A stretch of 48,639 nucleotides of DNA from Candidatus Planktophila sp. (GTDB taxonomy: Bacteria > Actinomycetota > Actinomycetes > Nanopelagicales > Nanopelagicaceae): NCBI GenBank assembly GCA_024641555.1, contig JAHECV010000004.1, positions 1 through 48,639 of the forward strand, in the 5' to 3' direction. A program made the translations under genes and the position numbers. Shown in pieces: positions 37,524 through 46,587 of this stretch. Within the stretch, counting starts at the first letter, position 1, and each line of letters begins with the position of its first letter. The notes under the pieces were generated by a model. That model was given only the letters and a program-made list of their open reading frames with translations. It was not told where the DNA came from and searched no databases.

Positions 37524-38566
37524 TTCTCAATCAATTTATTGCTAAGCAATATCCAAGAATCTAATAGCTCTTTCGCTTTTCCAGAATCAACGGCTTGTGA
37601 AGCCTTGACCAGAGAACTACTAATTCGCTCATGAACAGTTAAATCAAAATCACCATCAAAGGCTGCAATCGCGGCGGCGGCATTGAGTAAAACCGCATCG
37701 CGTGGTGCTCCTCGTTCCCCTTCGAATATCGCCCGAGTAATCCGTGCATTCTCATGGGCATCCCCACCCACTAAAGCCGAGATGGGGGCGTTGGCTAAAG
37801 CAAAATCTTTGGCATCGACGCGATCGCTGGCGATTTCGCCATTGCCGATCGTTAATACCGAAGTAGTAGTTGCCAAAGTAATTTCATCTAAGCCATCATC
37901 GCCGCGGAATACAAAACCTTCAACGCCACGTTCGGCTAATACTTGTGCCATCACCAAATGCATTCGTTCATTCGCTACGCCGATTGCGGCCGCCTTTGGC
38001 TTTGCTGGATTTGCCAGCGGACCCAAAATATTAAAGACCGTTGCTACCCCCAGCTCTTTTCGAGCGGGCGCAGCAAAACGCATTGCTGGGTGGAAGACAG
38101 GGGCGAAACAAAATCCGATTCCGAGTTCTGCCACAGTTTTGGCAACTTTTTCGCCATCAAGATTGATAGCCACACCAAGGGCTTCTAAAAGATCGCCAGC
38201 TCCAGATTTAGAAGATGCCGCGCGGTTGCCATGCTTTACGACGCGCGCTCCAGCGGCGGCAGCGATGATCGCCGCCGTTGTTGAAATATTAATTGTGTGT
38301 GCGCCATCTCCGCCAGTACCGACTGTATCCACGGCTCTTTCAGTGATGGAAATTGGAGAACAGAATTGATACATCTGCTCAACTAACGCGCCAACTTCTT
38401 CTGGCGTTTCACCCTTATTTTTTAAGGCAATTAAAAATGATTTTAAAATTTCCTTTTCGGCGCGATCTTCAAGCACTTCGCGCATCACCGCTTGGGCTTC
38501 TGGCGGTTCTAAATCAAGGCCACTTTCCAACTTAGCGATGTAACCAGCCCAATCAAGTGAGCTCAT
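37520..38566 (-). CDS. trpD: Anthranilate phosphoribosyltransferase
   Basis: Second step of tryptophan synthesis, joining anthranilate to PRPP. The 348 residues carry the PRPP motif VGTGGDGAHTINIST, then KHGNRAASSKSGAGDLLEALG and the FAPVFHPAMRFAAPARKELG segment. A longer frame begins at 38704 but its first 46 residues overlap the receiver-like gene and look unlike the family; the ATG at 38566 (MSSLDWAGY) fits. No other trp gene is nearby. The position beside the respiratory genes is one I recall from other Actinobacteria. Confidence 0.95.
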   Translation of the reverse strand: MSSLDWAGYIAKLESGLDLEPPEAQAVMREVLEDRAEKEILKSFLIALKNKGETPEEVGALVEQMYQFCSPISITERAVDTVGTGGDGAHTINISTTAAIIAAAAGARVVKHGNRAASSKSGAGDLLEALGVAINLDGEKVAKTVAELGIGFCFAPVFHPAMRFAAPARKELGVATVFNILGPLANPAKPKAAAIGVANERMHLVMAQVLAERGVEGFVFRGDDGLDEITLATTTSVLTIGNGEIASDRVDAKDFALANAPISALVGGDAHENARITRAIFEGERGAPRDAVLLNAAAAIAAFDGDFDLTVHERISSSLVKASQAVDSGKAKELLDSWILLSNKLIEN

Positions 38567-38589
38567 AATTAATTTCGATCTGCAGAAAG

Positions 38590-39015
38590 TTAAGCGGTCG
38601 CAACTGTGCGGGCGCGCATTAACCCAGCAACTGTGTTGGCCAATGTAAATGGATCGATTGGGTGAATCACGCTGGCTTCTGCTCGAGACCACGCGGCCAG
38701 CCAAGCATCTTCGCGACGGCCGGTGATTAGAAGAACCGGCGGACAGTTAAAGACTTCGTCTTTTAGCTGACGAGCAATACCCATGCCACCTTCAGGAACA
38801 GCTTCTCCATCTAGGATAAAAAGATCAGCGGGCGAATTGCCACTTGCGACCTTGCGATCCACAAATGCTCTAAGGGCAGGTCCGGTCGCAAACTCTTCGA
38901 TCTGGTGCTCAGGCAGATCCCCCGAAACTTTTTTTCCAAGCGCCGAAACGATCGATTGGCGGACTGCAGAATCATCTGAGTAAACGATGATTGTTGGCTT
39001 GCCAGTTGAACTCAT
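38590..39015 (-). CDS. Response-regulator receiver-like protein
   Basis: A single receiver-like domain of 141 residues with no output domain. The acidic pair D14/D15 (VYSDDSAVRQS), the candidate phospho-acceptor D69 (FILDGEAVPEGG) and T98 (LLITGR) are in place. The usual Lys before the last conserved Pro is His118 in VIHPIDPF, so normal phosphorylation is doubtful. No histidine kinase is close. The ATG at 39015 is chosen over frames starting at 39024 or 39033 because TAGAAT precedes it by 7 nt and a GGGAG lies between. It is followed by trpD. Confidence 0.7.
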   Translation of the reverse strand: MSSTGKPTIIVYSDDSAVRQSIVSALGKKVSGDLPEHQIEEFATGPALRAFVDRKVASGNSPADLFILDGEAVPEGGMGIARQLKDEVFNCPPVLLITGRREDAWLAAWSRAEASVIHPIDPFTLANTVAGLMRARTVATA

Positions 39016-39022
39016 GTCTCCC

Positions 39023-39028
39023 ATTCTA
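39023..39028 (-). promoter_or_regulatory. Candidate -10 element for the receiver-like gene (TAGAAT)
   Basis: Read on the minus strand, TAGAAT is followed by 7 nt (GGGAGAC) and the ATG at 39015. This would make a leaderless message, though the same 7 nt also hold a ribosome-binding-like GGGAG. Confidence 0.5.
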
Positions 39029-39167
39029 ATCAAAGCCCTGGCAATTGCCGACCCTAATTCAGGTGCGGAAATGGGTGACCCGTTTCACCTCCCTGCTGGC
39101 GAAAATCTGGCCTGGAACCGAGCCTAGAAATAGGTAGGTAAGCGTGTTTTCAGGGATACTTGCCCAC

Positions 39168-39797
39168 ATGACCAGCTCAACTCTCGCCGCCCATCACAAG
39201 ATAAATCGCCCCAATATGGTGGCGGTCGGAACGATCGTCTGGCTCTCCAGCGAATTAATGTTTTTCGCAGCGCTCTTTGCAATGTATTTCACGACTCGCG
39301 CAGTTCAAGGTCCCGCAATTTGGCTTGAGTCCACTGAAGTTCTAAATATTCCTTTTGCAGCGCTAAACACGACGGTGCTCGTGCTTTCCTCAGTAACCTG
39401 TCAATTCGGCGTCTTCGCCGCAGAACGTTTTCAAGCCAAGCGCACCGGGTCGTTACTTAATGTGAAGTCTTGGGGAATGCGTGAATGGTTTGCACTTACA
39501 TTCTTAATGGGCGCATTCTTTATCGCCGGTCAAATTTTTGAATATGCAAGCCTGACTCAAGAAGGCTTGGCACTTTCTACCAACGCCTACACATCTGTTT
39601 TCTACATCGCAACTGGATTCCACGGTCTCCACGTAACCGGCGGATTAATTGCATTCTTGATCGTCATGGTTCGCGTAGCCAAGGCCCGTCGCTTTACTCA
39701 CAATCAAGCAACAACCGCGATAGTTGTTTCTTATTACTGGCACTTCGTTGACGTTGTTTGGATCGCGCTCTTCGCCGCGATTTACCTCATTAAGTAA
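39168..39797 (+). CDS. ctaE: Cytochrome c oxidase subunit III
   Basis: Core subunit of the aa3 oxidase in the cytoplasmic membrane. The 209 residues have five predicted membrane segments, fewer than the seven of mitochondrial-type forms, and conserved motifs [17 protein letters not shown] and [18 protein letters not shown], ending in [14 protein letters not shown]. The frame also allows GTG 39144, but ATG 39168 ([14 protein letters not shown]) fits the family start. It heads ctaE-qcrC-qcrA-qcrB. Confidence 0.95.
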   Translation: MTSSTLAAHHKINRPNMVAVGTIVWLSSELMFFAALFAMYFTTRAVQGPAIWLESTEVLNIPFAALNTTVLVLSSVTCQFGVFAAERFQAKRTGSLLNVKSWGMREWFALTFLMGAFFIAGQIFEYASLTQEGLALSTNAYTSVFYIATGFHGLHVTGGLIAFLIVMVRVAKARRFTHNQATTAIVVSYYWHFVDVVWIALFAAIYLIK

Positions 39798-39813
39798 TTT
39801 AAACTAGGCAGAA

Positions 39814-40617
39814 ATGGAAAATAACTTGAAGCGTCTCTCACGTTTTCGCAGACACCGCGCAGTAGCCCCACTTCTCTTGGTCTTAGCGTTGCTTTCTATC
39901 GGCACCACTTTTTCGGTAGCTGGCGCTGCGACTAGCACTCCATTGTCGGCTGCAGAGAAAAGTGCACTCATCGATGAGGGAAAACAACTCTTTCTTAAAG
40001 GTTGCTCTTCCTGCCACGGATTAAACGCGGAAGGTGGAGCGATTGCTCCGTCACTTATTGGCGTTGGCGCGGCCTCAGTCGATTTCCAAGTTGCAACAGG
40101 TCGCATGCCAATGGCAGATATGAGCGTTCAGGCGATGCGTAAAAAACCGGTTTACAACGAAAAGCAGGTAGAAGCGCTAGCTGCTTATGTCGCTTCTCTT
40201 GCACCTGGCCCAGAGGTTCCAGGTGAAGAACACTTAAATTATGAGCGCGATGGTTCAACTGCAGAAGGTGGCGAGTTATTCCGCACCAACTGCGCCATGT
40301 GCCACAACTTTGCAGCACAAGGTGGAGCGCTTACACAAGGTAAATACGCGCCAACTCTAATGGGAGTTGAACCACGTCATATTTACGAAGCGATGATCAC
40401 CGGACCACAATCAATGCCGGTCTTCTCGGATAAAACAATTACACCTGAAGAAAAATTATCGATTATTAAGTGGATCAAATCTGCAGAATCAGAGCCACAG
40501 TTGGGTGGAGCTGCGCTGGGACGTGTAGGTCCAGTTACTGAAGGTTTGTTGGTATGGACACTTGGACTCGGACTGCTAGTTGGTGTTGCAGTCTGGCTAG
40601 CGATGAAGGCGAGATAA
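39814..40617 (+). CDS. qcrC: Cytochrome bc1 complex dihaem cytochrome c subunit
   Basis: Dihaem subunit linking the bc1 complex directly to the aa3 oxidase in actinobacterial supercomplexes that lack soluble cytochrome c. Two CXXCH motifs are visible, CSSCHG and CAMCHN, with one N-terminal signal/anchor (about 17-38) and one C-terminal membrane segment (LVWTLGLGLLVGVAVWLAM). Length 267 is usual. It is 7 bp upstream of qcrA. Confidence 0.96.
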   Translation: MENNLKRLSRFRRHRAVAPLLLVLALLSIGTTFSVAGAATSTPLSAAEKSALIDEGKQLFLKGCSSCHGLNAEGGAIAPSLIGVGAASVDFQVATGRMPMADMSVQAMRKKPVYNEKQVEALAAYVASLAPGPEVPGEEHLNYERDGSTAEGGELFRTNCAMCHNFAAQGGALTQGKYAPTLMGVEPRHIYEAMITGPQSMPVFSDKTITPEEKLSIIKWIKSAESEPQLGGAALGRVGPVTEGLLVWTLGLGLLVGVAVWLAMKAR

Positions 40618-40624
40618 CTAAATC

Positions 40625-41617
40625 ATGTCGAACGAAATCGAAACGATAAAAGATCCCGGTCTTCCTGCCCACGTCCATCGCCGTACCGATACCGATCCAA
40701 AGGCGGCACAAAGAGCAGAGCGCCAAGTTGCGATTCTTTTCGTGCTCTCCGCTCTCGGAACCGTACTTTTAATCGGTTCATACATTTTTGTCCCGCAAGA
40801 TCTTTTCATTTTCTTGCCGGTGCTCGGAAATACCAATGCCCACCAACTTTTCTTGGGGCTTGGAATGGCGTTCTCACTCTTCTTTATCGGAATGGGCGCA
40901 ATTCACTGGGCTAAGACATTGATGCCAGATGAAGAAGTAGTCATCCAGCGCCATGAATTTCGTTCACCAGATGAAGATCGTGCCGAATTTGTAAAAGCTG
41001 CCAAAGATGGCGCAGCGGCGGCAGGGCTTGGGCGTCGTTCACTAATCAAGCGCACACTTGGACTAGCGCTCGGATTAGCCGGACTTTCACCAATAATCTT
41101 GCTGCGCGATCTTGGCCCACTTCCAGGCGATGAACTTTCTAAAACTTCTTGGAAAGCCGGAACTCGTCTAGTCACCGATCCCGGTGATCGTCCAATTCGC
41201 CCCGAAGATCTAGAAGTTGGCGCTGTTGCACAAACACTTCCAGCCCTTGCGGCAGGTCAACATCGCACTCTGGCTGATATTGGAAAAGATGCAGTTCTTC
41301 TGATTCGCCTACGCCCCGAAGAGTTTAATTTAGATGCAGAACGCCTTTCCTGGACTCATGAAGGCATCATCGCCTTCTCCAAGATTTGTTCACACATGGG
41401 ATGTGCGGTTGCTCTATATGAACAACAGACGAAGCACCTGCTCTGCCCATGCCACCAATCAACATTTGATGTGACTCGCGCCGCAAAGGTTATCTTCGGC
41501 CCAGCTGCTCGCCCACTGCCTCAACTCGCGATAACTGTTGATTCCGAGGGATACTTAGTCGCACAACAACCATTTAACGAACCTGTTGGACCTAGCTTCT
41601 GGGAGCGCTCATCATGA
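40625..41617 (+). CDS. qcrA: Cytochrome bc1 complex Rieske iron-sulfur subunit
   Basis: Transfers electrons from menaquinol to the cytochrome c subunit. The 330 residues have three membrane segments in the N-terminal 165 residues (actinobacterial form). The [2Fe-2S] ligands are in CSHMGC and CPCHQS, with a short insertion between. The stop overlaps the qcrB ATG by 4 nt (ATGA), so translation is coupled. Confidence 0.96.
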   Translation: MSNEIETIKDPGLPAHVHRRTDTDPKAAQRAERQVAILFVLSALGTVLLIGSYIFVPQDLFIFLPVLGNTNAHQLFLGLGMAFSLFFIGMGAIHWAKTLMPDEEVVIQRHEFRSPDEDRAEFVKAAKDGAAAAGLGRRSLIKRTLGLALGLAGLSPIILLRDLGPLPGDELSKTSWKAGTRLVTDPGDRPIRPEDLEVGAVAQTLPALAAGQHRTLADIGKDAVLLIRLRPEEFNLDAERLSWTHEGIIAFSKICSHMGCAVALYEQQTKHLLCPCHQSTFDVTRAAKVIFGPAARPLPQLAITVDSEGYLVAQQPFNEPVGPSFWERSS

Positions 41618-43200
41618 CAGCACGTGAAAGAATCGCAGGCAACGTAGCAAATTACGTTGATGAAAGAACTGGCGCTGCCAAATGGATGAAGAAGAACCTA
41701 ACTAAGGTCTTCCCTGATCACTGGTCATTCCTTCTTGGAGAAATCGCTCTCTACTCATTTATTATTCTGCTCCTATCTGGAACATTTCTAACTTTCTGGT
41801 TCGATCCTTCACAACGTGAAGTTATTTACGATGGCGGATATCAACCTCTCTCGGGTTTGAAGATGTCGGCGGCATACGCATCTACCCTTCATATCTCCTT
41901 TGAAGTTCGCGGCGGACTATTAATGCGCCAAGTTCACCACTGGGCTGCGCTTATCTTTATGGCCGCAATCGTTGTTCACTTGATGCGCGTTTATTTCACC
42001 GGTGCATTTCGCAAGCCACGCGAATTCAACTGGATCATCGGCGTTGGTCTATTAACACTTGGCATCGTCGAAGGATTCTTGGGTTACTCACTTCCAGATG
42101 ACTTGCTATCCGGAACTGGTATTCGAATTGCAGAAGCAATCATTCAAGCGCTGCCCGTTGTAGGTTCATATCTGGCCTTCTTCGCCTTCGGTGGAGCTTT
42201 TCCTGGTGAAGCATTTATTCCACGTATCTACACTGTGCACGTATTGCTCTTGCCAGGTGCATTCTTGGCGTTAATTACAGTTCACTTGATGTTGGTTTGG
42301 TACCAGAAGCACACCCAATACCCGGGTCCAGGTCGTACCGAGAAGAACGTTGTTGGATATCCACTGCTACCTGTCTACATGGCCAAGGCTGGTGGATTCT
42401 TCTTCATCGTCTTCGGTGTAACCGCATTCCTTGGAGCTGTTGCTTCGATCAACCCAATTTGGCTTTACGGGCCGTATACACCGGGTCAGATTTCCGCTGG
42501 ATCACAACCTGACTGGTATATGGGCTGGCTTGATGGATTGGTACGTATGTCTCCCCCAATCGAGACGCACGCATTTGGCCACACAATCTCTTGGAATATT
42601 TTGATTCCAGGTTTGATCGTTCCAGGAATTCTCTTTACCGGAATGGCGCTCTATCCATTTATTGAAAGTTGGATCACTGGTGATAAGCGGGAACATCACC
42701 TCCTTGATCGTCCTCGCAATGCACCGAACCGCACAGCGCTTGGAGTCATGTCGCTAACCTTTATGTTAGTTGCCTTGATAAACGGTGGTAACGACATCAT
42801 CGCAACAACATTCCACTTAACGATCAATCAGATTATGTGGTTCTCACGTATCGCGATCTTTGTGCTTCCACCAATCGCATTTGTGATCACCAAACGCCTC
42901 TGCTTGTCGCTACAACGCGCAGATCGCGATTTAGTCCTACATGGTCGCGAGACCGGTCGACTAGTCATGATGCCTCACGGGGAATTTGTTGAAGTTCACG
43001 AACCAATCTCTGCTGAGAAGGCATGGTTGCTCACACAACACGAACAGAATCCGGCCCTTGCTCTCGAAGAGCACGATGCCAGTGGAGTTCGTCGTCCAAA
43101 GGCAATTAAGAATAAATTGCGTGCACGTATGAGTAAAGCGCATGCAGTTGCGGTTCCAAAGGCAACTGCTGAAGATCTAAAGCAGATCGAGCACCACTAA
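41614..43200 (+). CDS. qcrB: Cytochrome bc1 complex cytochrome b subunit
   Basis: Menaquinol-oxidising subunit with two b haems. In 528 residues, the haem histidines lie in QVHHWAALIFMAAIVVHLM and YTVHVLLLPGAFLALITVHLM. The Qo-site motif reads PDWY (QPDWYMGW) rather than the PEWY of proteobacteria, as expected for Actinobacteria. A hydrophilic C-terminal extension of about 110 residues follows the last membrane segment. The stop overlaps the SRPBCC stop by 4 nt on the opposite strand. Confidence 0.97.
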   Translation: MTARERIAGNVANYVDERTGAAKWMKKNLTKVFPDHWSFLLGEIALYSFIILLLSGTFLTFWFDPSQREVIYDGGYQPLSGLKMSAAYASTLHISFEVRGGLLMRQVHHWAALIFMAAIVVHLMRVYFTGAFRKPREFNWIIGVGLLTLGIVEGFLGYSLPDDLLSGTGIRIAEAIIQALPVVGSYLAFFAFGGAFPGEAFIPRIYTVHVLLLPGAFLALITVHLMLVWYQKHTQYPGPGRTEKNVVGYPLLPVYMAKAGGFFFIVFGVTAFLGAVASINPIWLYGPYTPGQISAGSQPDWYMGWLDGLVRMSPPIETHAFGHTISWNILIPGLIVPGILFTGMALYPFIESWITGDKREHHLLDRPRNAPNRTALGVMSLTFMLVALINGGNDIIATTFHLTINQIMWFSRIAIFVLPPIAFVITKRLCLSLQRADRDLVLHGRETGRLVMMPHGEFVEVHEPISAEKAWLLTQHEQNPALALEEHDASGVRRPKAIKNKLRARMSKAHAVAVPKATAEDLKQIEHH

Positions 43201-43673
43201 TTACTCTCGCAGATCGCCTTTAATCGAACCAAGCTCTTCGCCATCCATTTTGGGTTGTGCTGTAGCGCGCCGGTGAAGTTCAACCACTTTCGCGCAAACC
43301 AAGGGATATTTACTGCATTAAATGTTTCTGTTACCTGAGTCTGTTCATCACCTAAATCGACTAACTCATAACTCCAGGTCCACTTCATTAAATGGCACCA
43401 GGAAATCTTTCGTCCTTCCTCAAATGCGACGACCGTATTTGTAATCCGATACGGAACCTTAATCTTCATCGCCATTCCAAACTTGGCACCGAGATGCAGG
43501 CGCACCGGTCCAGAAATATTTCCTTGAATTGTGCCTGAACCATCAAAGAGAGAATGACATCTTGGATCAGCTAATAAATCGAAGATCTGGGCCGCAGGCG
43601 CCTTAATGTTGATTCGCGCAGACGCAACGACTGGGGATGCTGATTTGAGTATTTCGGCTCGAGCAGATTCCAT
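43197..43673 (-). CDS. SRPBCC (START-like) family protein
   Basis: A lipid- or hydrophobic-ligand-binding fold; role unknown. The 158 residues show the pattern ARINIKAPAAQIFDLLADP near the start, then strands and a C-terminal helix. No catalytic motif. It is the last gene of the ctaC-ctaD-ctaF run, 35 bp downstream of ctaF, and its stop overlaps the converging qcrB stop. Being inside the respiratory cluster could mean a role in haem or lipid handling, but nothing in the sequence shows it. Confidence 0.7.
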   Translation of the reverse strand: MESARAEILKSASPVVASARINIKAPAAQIFDLLADPRCHSLFDGSGTIQGNISGPVRLHLGAKFGMAMKIKVPYRITNTVVAFEEGRKISWCHLMKWTWSYELVDLGDEQTQVTETFNAVNIPWFARKWLNFTGALQHNPKWMAKSLVRLKAICESN

Positions 43674-43708
43674 GGCCCTAACCTAAGGTAAGAGTTGTTG
43701 AAAAGTTG

Positions 43709-44116
43709 TTAGTGAGTGATGTTCTCGGAAAGTGGCTTTTCATATTCGGTGACAAAGCCGATGATGCTGATTACGAGCGCACCAAGCGAGATAAGCGTTA
43801 ACCACCAACCGATAACCAACGAGATTCCCATCGCCATTGCGCTCAGCGCAACTGGTAGCGGCCACCAAGAGTGCGGGCTGTAGAAACCAAGTTCTCCAGC
43901 GCCATCAGCGATCTCGGCGGTTGGACGATCTTCCGGCAGCACCTGACCTATCCGTTTTTGTGTGAACCAGACATAGAAACCGACCATGCCAGCAAGGCAA
44001 GCGGCCAAGATCATGCCGGTAATTCCCACCGCTTCGCCGCCAACATAGAAGTAAACAATTGCCATTATTACGTAGAAGACGCTGAGGCCAGAGAAGAGCT
44101 GCCAATTAGTTTTCAT
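43709..44116 (-). CDS. ctaF: Cytochrome c oxidase subunit IV, actinobacterial
   Basis: Small accessory subunit of the actinobacterial aa3 oxidase. The 135 residues have four predicted membrane segments and the family pattern (GGEAVGITGM, YVWFTQKRIG, FYSPHSWWPLP). It is 5 bp downstream of ctaD and co-transcribed with it. Confidence 0.93.
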   Translation of the reverse strand: MKTNWQLFSGLSVFYVIMAIVYFYVGGEAVGITGMILAACLAGMVGFYVWFTQKRIGQVLPEDRPTAEIADGAGELGFYSPHSWWPLPVALSAMAMGISLVIGWWLTLISLGALVISIIGFVTEYEKPLSENITH

Positions 44117-44121
44117 ATCAA

Positions 44122-45774
44122 TTAGTGCCCTTCTGTAGTGATGTGTGGATGGTGAAGATCAAAGGCCGGACGCTCCGAGCGGATACGTGGCATAGTCAAG
44201 AAGTTGTGGCGCGGTGGTGGGCAAGAAGTGGCCCACTCAAGTGATGAACCATAACCCCAAGGATCGTCGCAGTTAACGAGAGGAGATTTGCGAGTGATCC
44301 AAACATTTACAAAGAACGGGATCATCGAGAGTGCAAGCAAAGCTGCACCAATCGTTGAGATCATATTCATTCCGGTAAAACCATCCGTAGCTAAGTAATC
44401 AGCGTAACGACGAGGGAATCCCTTGATGCCGAGCCAGTGCTGAATCAAAAATGTTGTATGGAAGCCAAAGAAAAGCGTCCAGAAGTGAATCTTGCCAAGT
44501 CGTTCATTGAGCATACGACCTGTCATCTTTGGCCACCAGAAATAGAAACCAGCAAACATTGCAAAGACAACCGTTCCGAAAAGAACATAATGGAAGTGAG
44601 CCACAACGAAGTAAGAGGCTGAAACCGCAAAGTCCATAGGAGGTGAAGCGAGAATAATTCCAGTAAGGCCGCCGAAGAGGAAGGTTACGAGAAAGCCCAT
44701 AACCCACAACATTGGCGTCTCAAAAGTTACGTGGCCACGCCACATCGTGCCAATCCAGTTGAAGAACTTAACACCGGTTGGCACACCAATAAGGAATGTC
44801 ATAAACGAGAAGAACGGCAAGAGAACCTGACCACTGGCAAACATGTGGTGCGCCCAGACAGCAACGGAAAGTGCAGAAATTGCAATCGTTGCTGCGATTA
44901 GACCTTTGTAACCAAAGATTGGTTTGCGGCTAAAGACCGGAAGAATTTCTGTTGCGATTCCAAAGAATGGCAGCGCAAGGATGTAAACCTCTGGATGTCC
45001 AAAGAACCAGAACAGGTGTTGCCACAACATCGCTCCACCATTGGCTGGATCGAACAAATGAGTTCCGAATAAGCGATCTGATTCGAGACCAAGCAGAGCA
45101 GCTGCTAGCGGTGGGAAAGCTAGCAGAACCAAAATTGATGTGAGCAGAACGTTCCAGGAGAAGATCGACATGCGGAACATGGTCATACCTGGTGCGCGCA
45201 TAGTGAAAATAGTCGTAATGAAGTTAACGCCACCAAGAATTGTTCCGAGACCAGATACCGCAAGACCGATTACCCAAAGGTCTCCACCAATTCCCGGTGA
45301 ATAAGTCGAGTTCGCTAGCGGTGCATAAGCGGTCCAACCGAATGATGCCGCTCCCCCTGGAGTTAAGAATCCAGCGACGGCGGTAACGCTACCGAAGGTA
45401 AAAAGCCAGAACGAGAGCATGTTTAAGCGCGGGAAAGCCACATCTGCAGCGCCGATCTGCAGTGGCATGATCACATTTGCGAAACCAACGAAGAGTGGCG
45501 TTGCAAACATAAGCAACATAATTGTTCCGTGCATTGTGAAGATCTGGTTGTACTGCTCGTTGCTCAAGAATTGCATTCCTGGACGAGTTAGTTCGGCGCG
45601 GAGGAAGAGAGCCAAAAGGCCACCAATCAGGAACCACATAAACGTGGTCATTAGGTAGAGATAGCCGATCGTCTTGTGGTCAGTTGAGGTAATCCACTTT
45701 ACAAAGTTCTTACCTTTACTCGATGGCGCCGCCACCTGGGGTGCAATCGTTGGACGTTCTGCATATGTTGTCAT
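44122..45774 (-). CDS. ctaD: Cytochrome c oxidase subunit I
   Basis: Catalytic subunit with haem a, haem a3 and CuB. The 550 residues have twelve predicted membrane segments. Haem a ligand region [14 protein letters not shown], CuB/haem a3 motif [14 protein letters not shown], the HH pair in [10 protein letters not shown] and the later HFHYVLFGT are all present. Its ATG overlaps the ctaC stop by 4 nt. It is the largest of the ctaC-ctaD-ctaF run. Confidence 0.97.
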   Translation of the reverse strand: MTTYAERPTIAPQVAAPSSKGKNFVKWITSTDHKTIGYLYLMTTFMWFLIGGLLALFLRAELTRPGMQFLSNEQYNQIFTMHGTIMLLMFATPLFVGFANVIMPLQIGAADVAFPRLNMLSFWLFTFGSVTAVAGFLTPGGAASFGWTAYAPLANSTYSPGIGGDLWVIGLAVSGLGTILGGVNFITTIFTMRAPGMTMFRMSIFSWNVLLTSILVLLAFPPLAAALLGLESDRLFGTHLFDPANGGAMLWQHLFWFFGHPEVYILALPFFGIATEILPVFSRKPIFGYKGLIAATIAISALSVAVWAHHMFASGQVLLPFFSFMTFLIGVPTGVKFFNWIGTMWRGHVTFETPMLWVMGFLVTFLFGGLTGIILASPPMDFAVSASYFVVAHFHYVLFGTVVFAMFAGFYFWWPKMTGRMLNERLGKIHFWTLFFGFHTTFLIQHWLGIKGFPRRYADYLATDGFTGMNMISTIGAALLALSMIPFFVNVWITRKSPLVNCDDPWGYGSSLEWATSCPPPRHNFLTMPRIRSERPAFDLHHPHITTEGH

Positions 45775-46529
45775 GCTGCGCTCGCCTTCAGAGTTTCTAG
45801 ATAAGTCTTATATTCGGATGCGGTTACCACTTTTACTGTAAAGAGCATTTGCGCGTGATTTCGTCCGCAGAGAATGTTGCATCGACCTGGGAATGTTCCT
45901 ACTTTATTTGCAGTAAATTCCAGGTGGTTGGTTACTCCCGGAAGGTTTTGCATCTGAATCATGAACGCTGGAATCCAAAATCCATGAACGACATCATTTG
46001 AGGTAATTGTGTAGCGAACCTTTTCTCCAACAGGTACCACCAAAGTTGGAGGCTGTGCTGGTGTTCCGGTTACGACAGCTTTAGGGCCAGCTTCAGGGTA
46101 GATAAACTGCCAAGACCACTGAATGCCCTTAACTTCGATTTCATGTGCGTATGTAGTTGTCTTCTCGGTAATCTTTGCCTCTTTGGTGGCAGTGAAATAG
46201 AAAAGTACGGCAACGATAATAAATGGAATAATTGTGTAGGCAATTTCAACAGGAATGTTGTACTGAGTCTGCTTTGGAAATTCGCCTTTATCGGCCTTGG
46301 CGCGGTGGAAAATTGCCGGCCAAATAATCAGGATAAAAGTAATGACGCCAACTACGCCTGCTGCAATCCAGGCGCCTTGCCAGAGAGATAGTGATGTGTC
46401 GTTAACGCTCGAAAGTCCCTCTTCAAAACCAAGTCCAGATACTTTGGCGCAGCCGCTCAAAAGTAAGGTCAGAGGAGTTAAGACGATTACGAGAGCGCGC
46501 AAGCGGCGCGAGCGGTGTTGAGCAGACAT
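45771..46529 (-). CDS. ctaC: Cytochrome c oxidase subunit II
   Basis: Carries the CuA centre that accepts electrons from QcrC. The 252 residues start with a lipoprotein signal ending in the lipobox LSGC (residue 27), so the mature protein is probably lipid-anchored. Two membrane segments follow, then the cupredoxin domain with CuA ligands in [23 protein letters not shown] lies 6 nt before the ATG, a good leaderless-type -10. It is the first gene of the minus-strand oxidase run. Confidence 0.97.
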   Translation of the reverse strand: MSAQHRSRRLRALVIVLTPLTLLLSGCAKVSGLGFEEGLSSVNDTSLSLWQGAWIAAGVVGVITFILIIWPAIFHRAKADKGEFPKQTQYNIPVEIAYTIIPFIIVAVLFYFTATKEAKITEKTTTYAHEIEVKGIQWSWQFIYPEAGPKAVVTGTPAQPPTLVVPVGEKVRYTITSNDVVHGFWIPAFMIQMQNLPGVTNHLEFTANKVGTFPGRCNILCGRNHAQMLFTVKVVTASEYKTYLETLKASAA

Positions 46530-46535
46530 GAGCCA

Positions 46536-46541
46536 AGGATA
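46536..46541 (-). promoter_or_regulatory. Candidate leaderless -10 element for ctaC (TATCCT)
   Basis: Read on the minus strand, TATCCT is followed by 6 nt and the ATG at 46529. The spacing puts the transcription start at the start codon. Confidence 0.5.
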
Positions 46542-46574
46542 GTCGTCAAATTCGGTCTAAGTCGCATTGGCTAG

Positions 46575-46580
46575 TAGCGT
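46575..46580 (+). promoter_or_regulatory. Candidate leaderless -10 element for the desulfurase-like gene (TAGCGT)
   Basis: TAGCGT is followed by 7 nt and the GTG at 46588. The hexamer and spacing match those before pabB. Confidence 0.45.
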
Positions 46581-46587
46581 TCTCTAG

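Noticed and set aside
37683..38369. Plus-strand open frame of 228 residues
   Set aside because: It lies wholly antisense to trpD, is rich in Ser/Ala/Pro and has no family-like motif; a mirror of the coding bias of trpD.
38567..38704. N-terminal extension of trpD
   Set aside because: Overlaps the receiver-like gene in another frame and is unlike the family's N-terminus, which starts at 38566.
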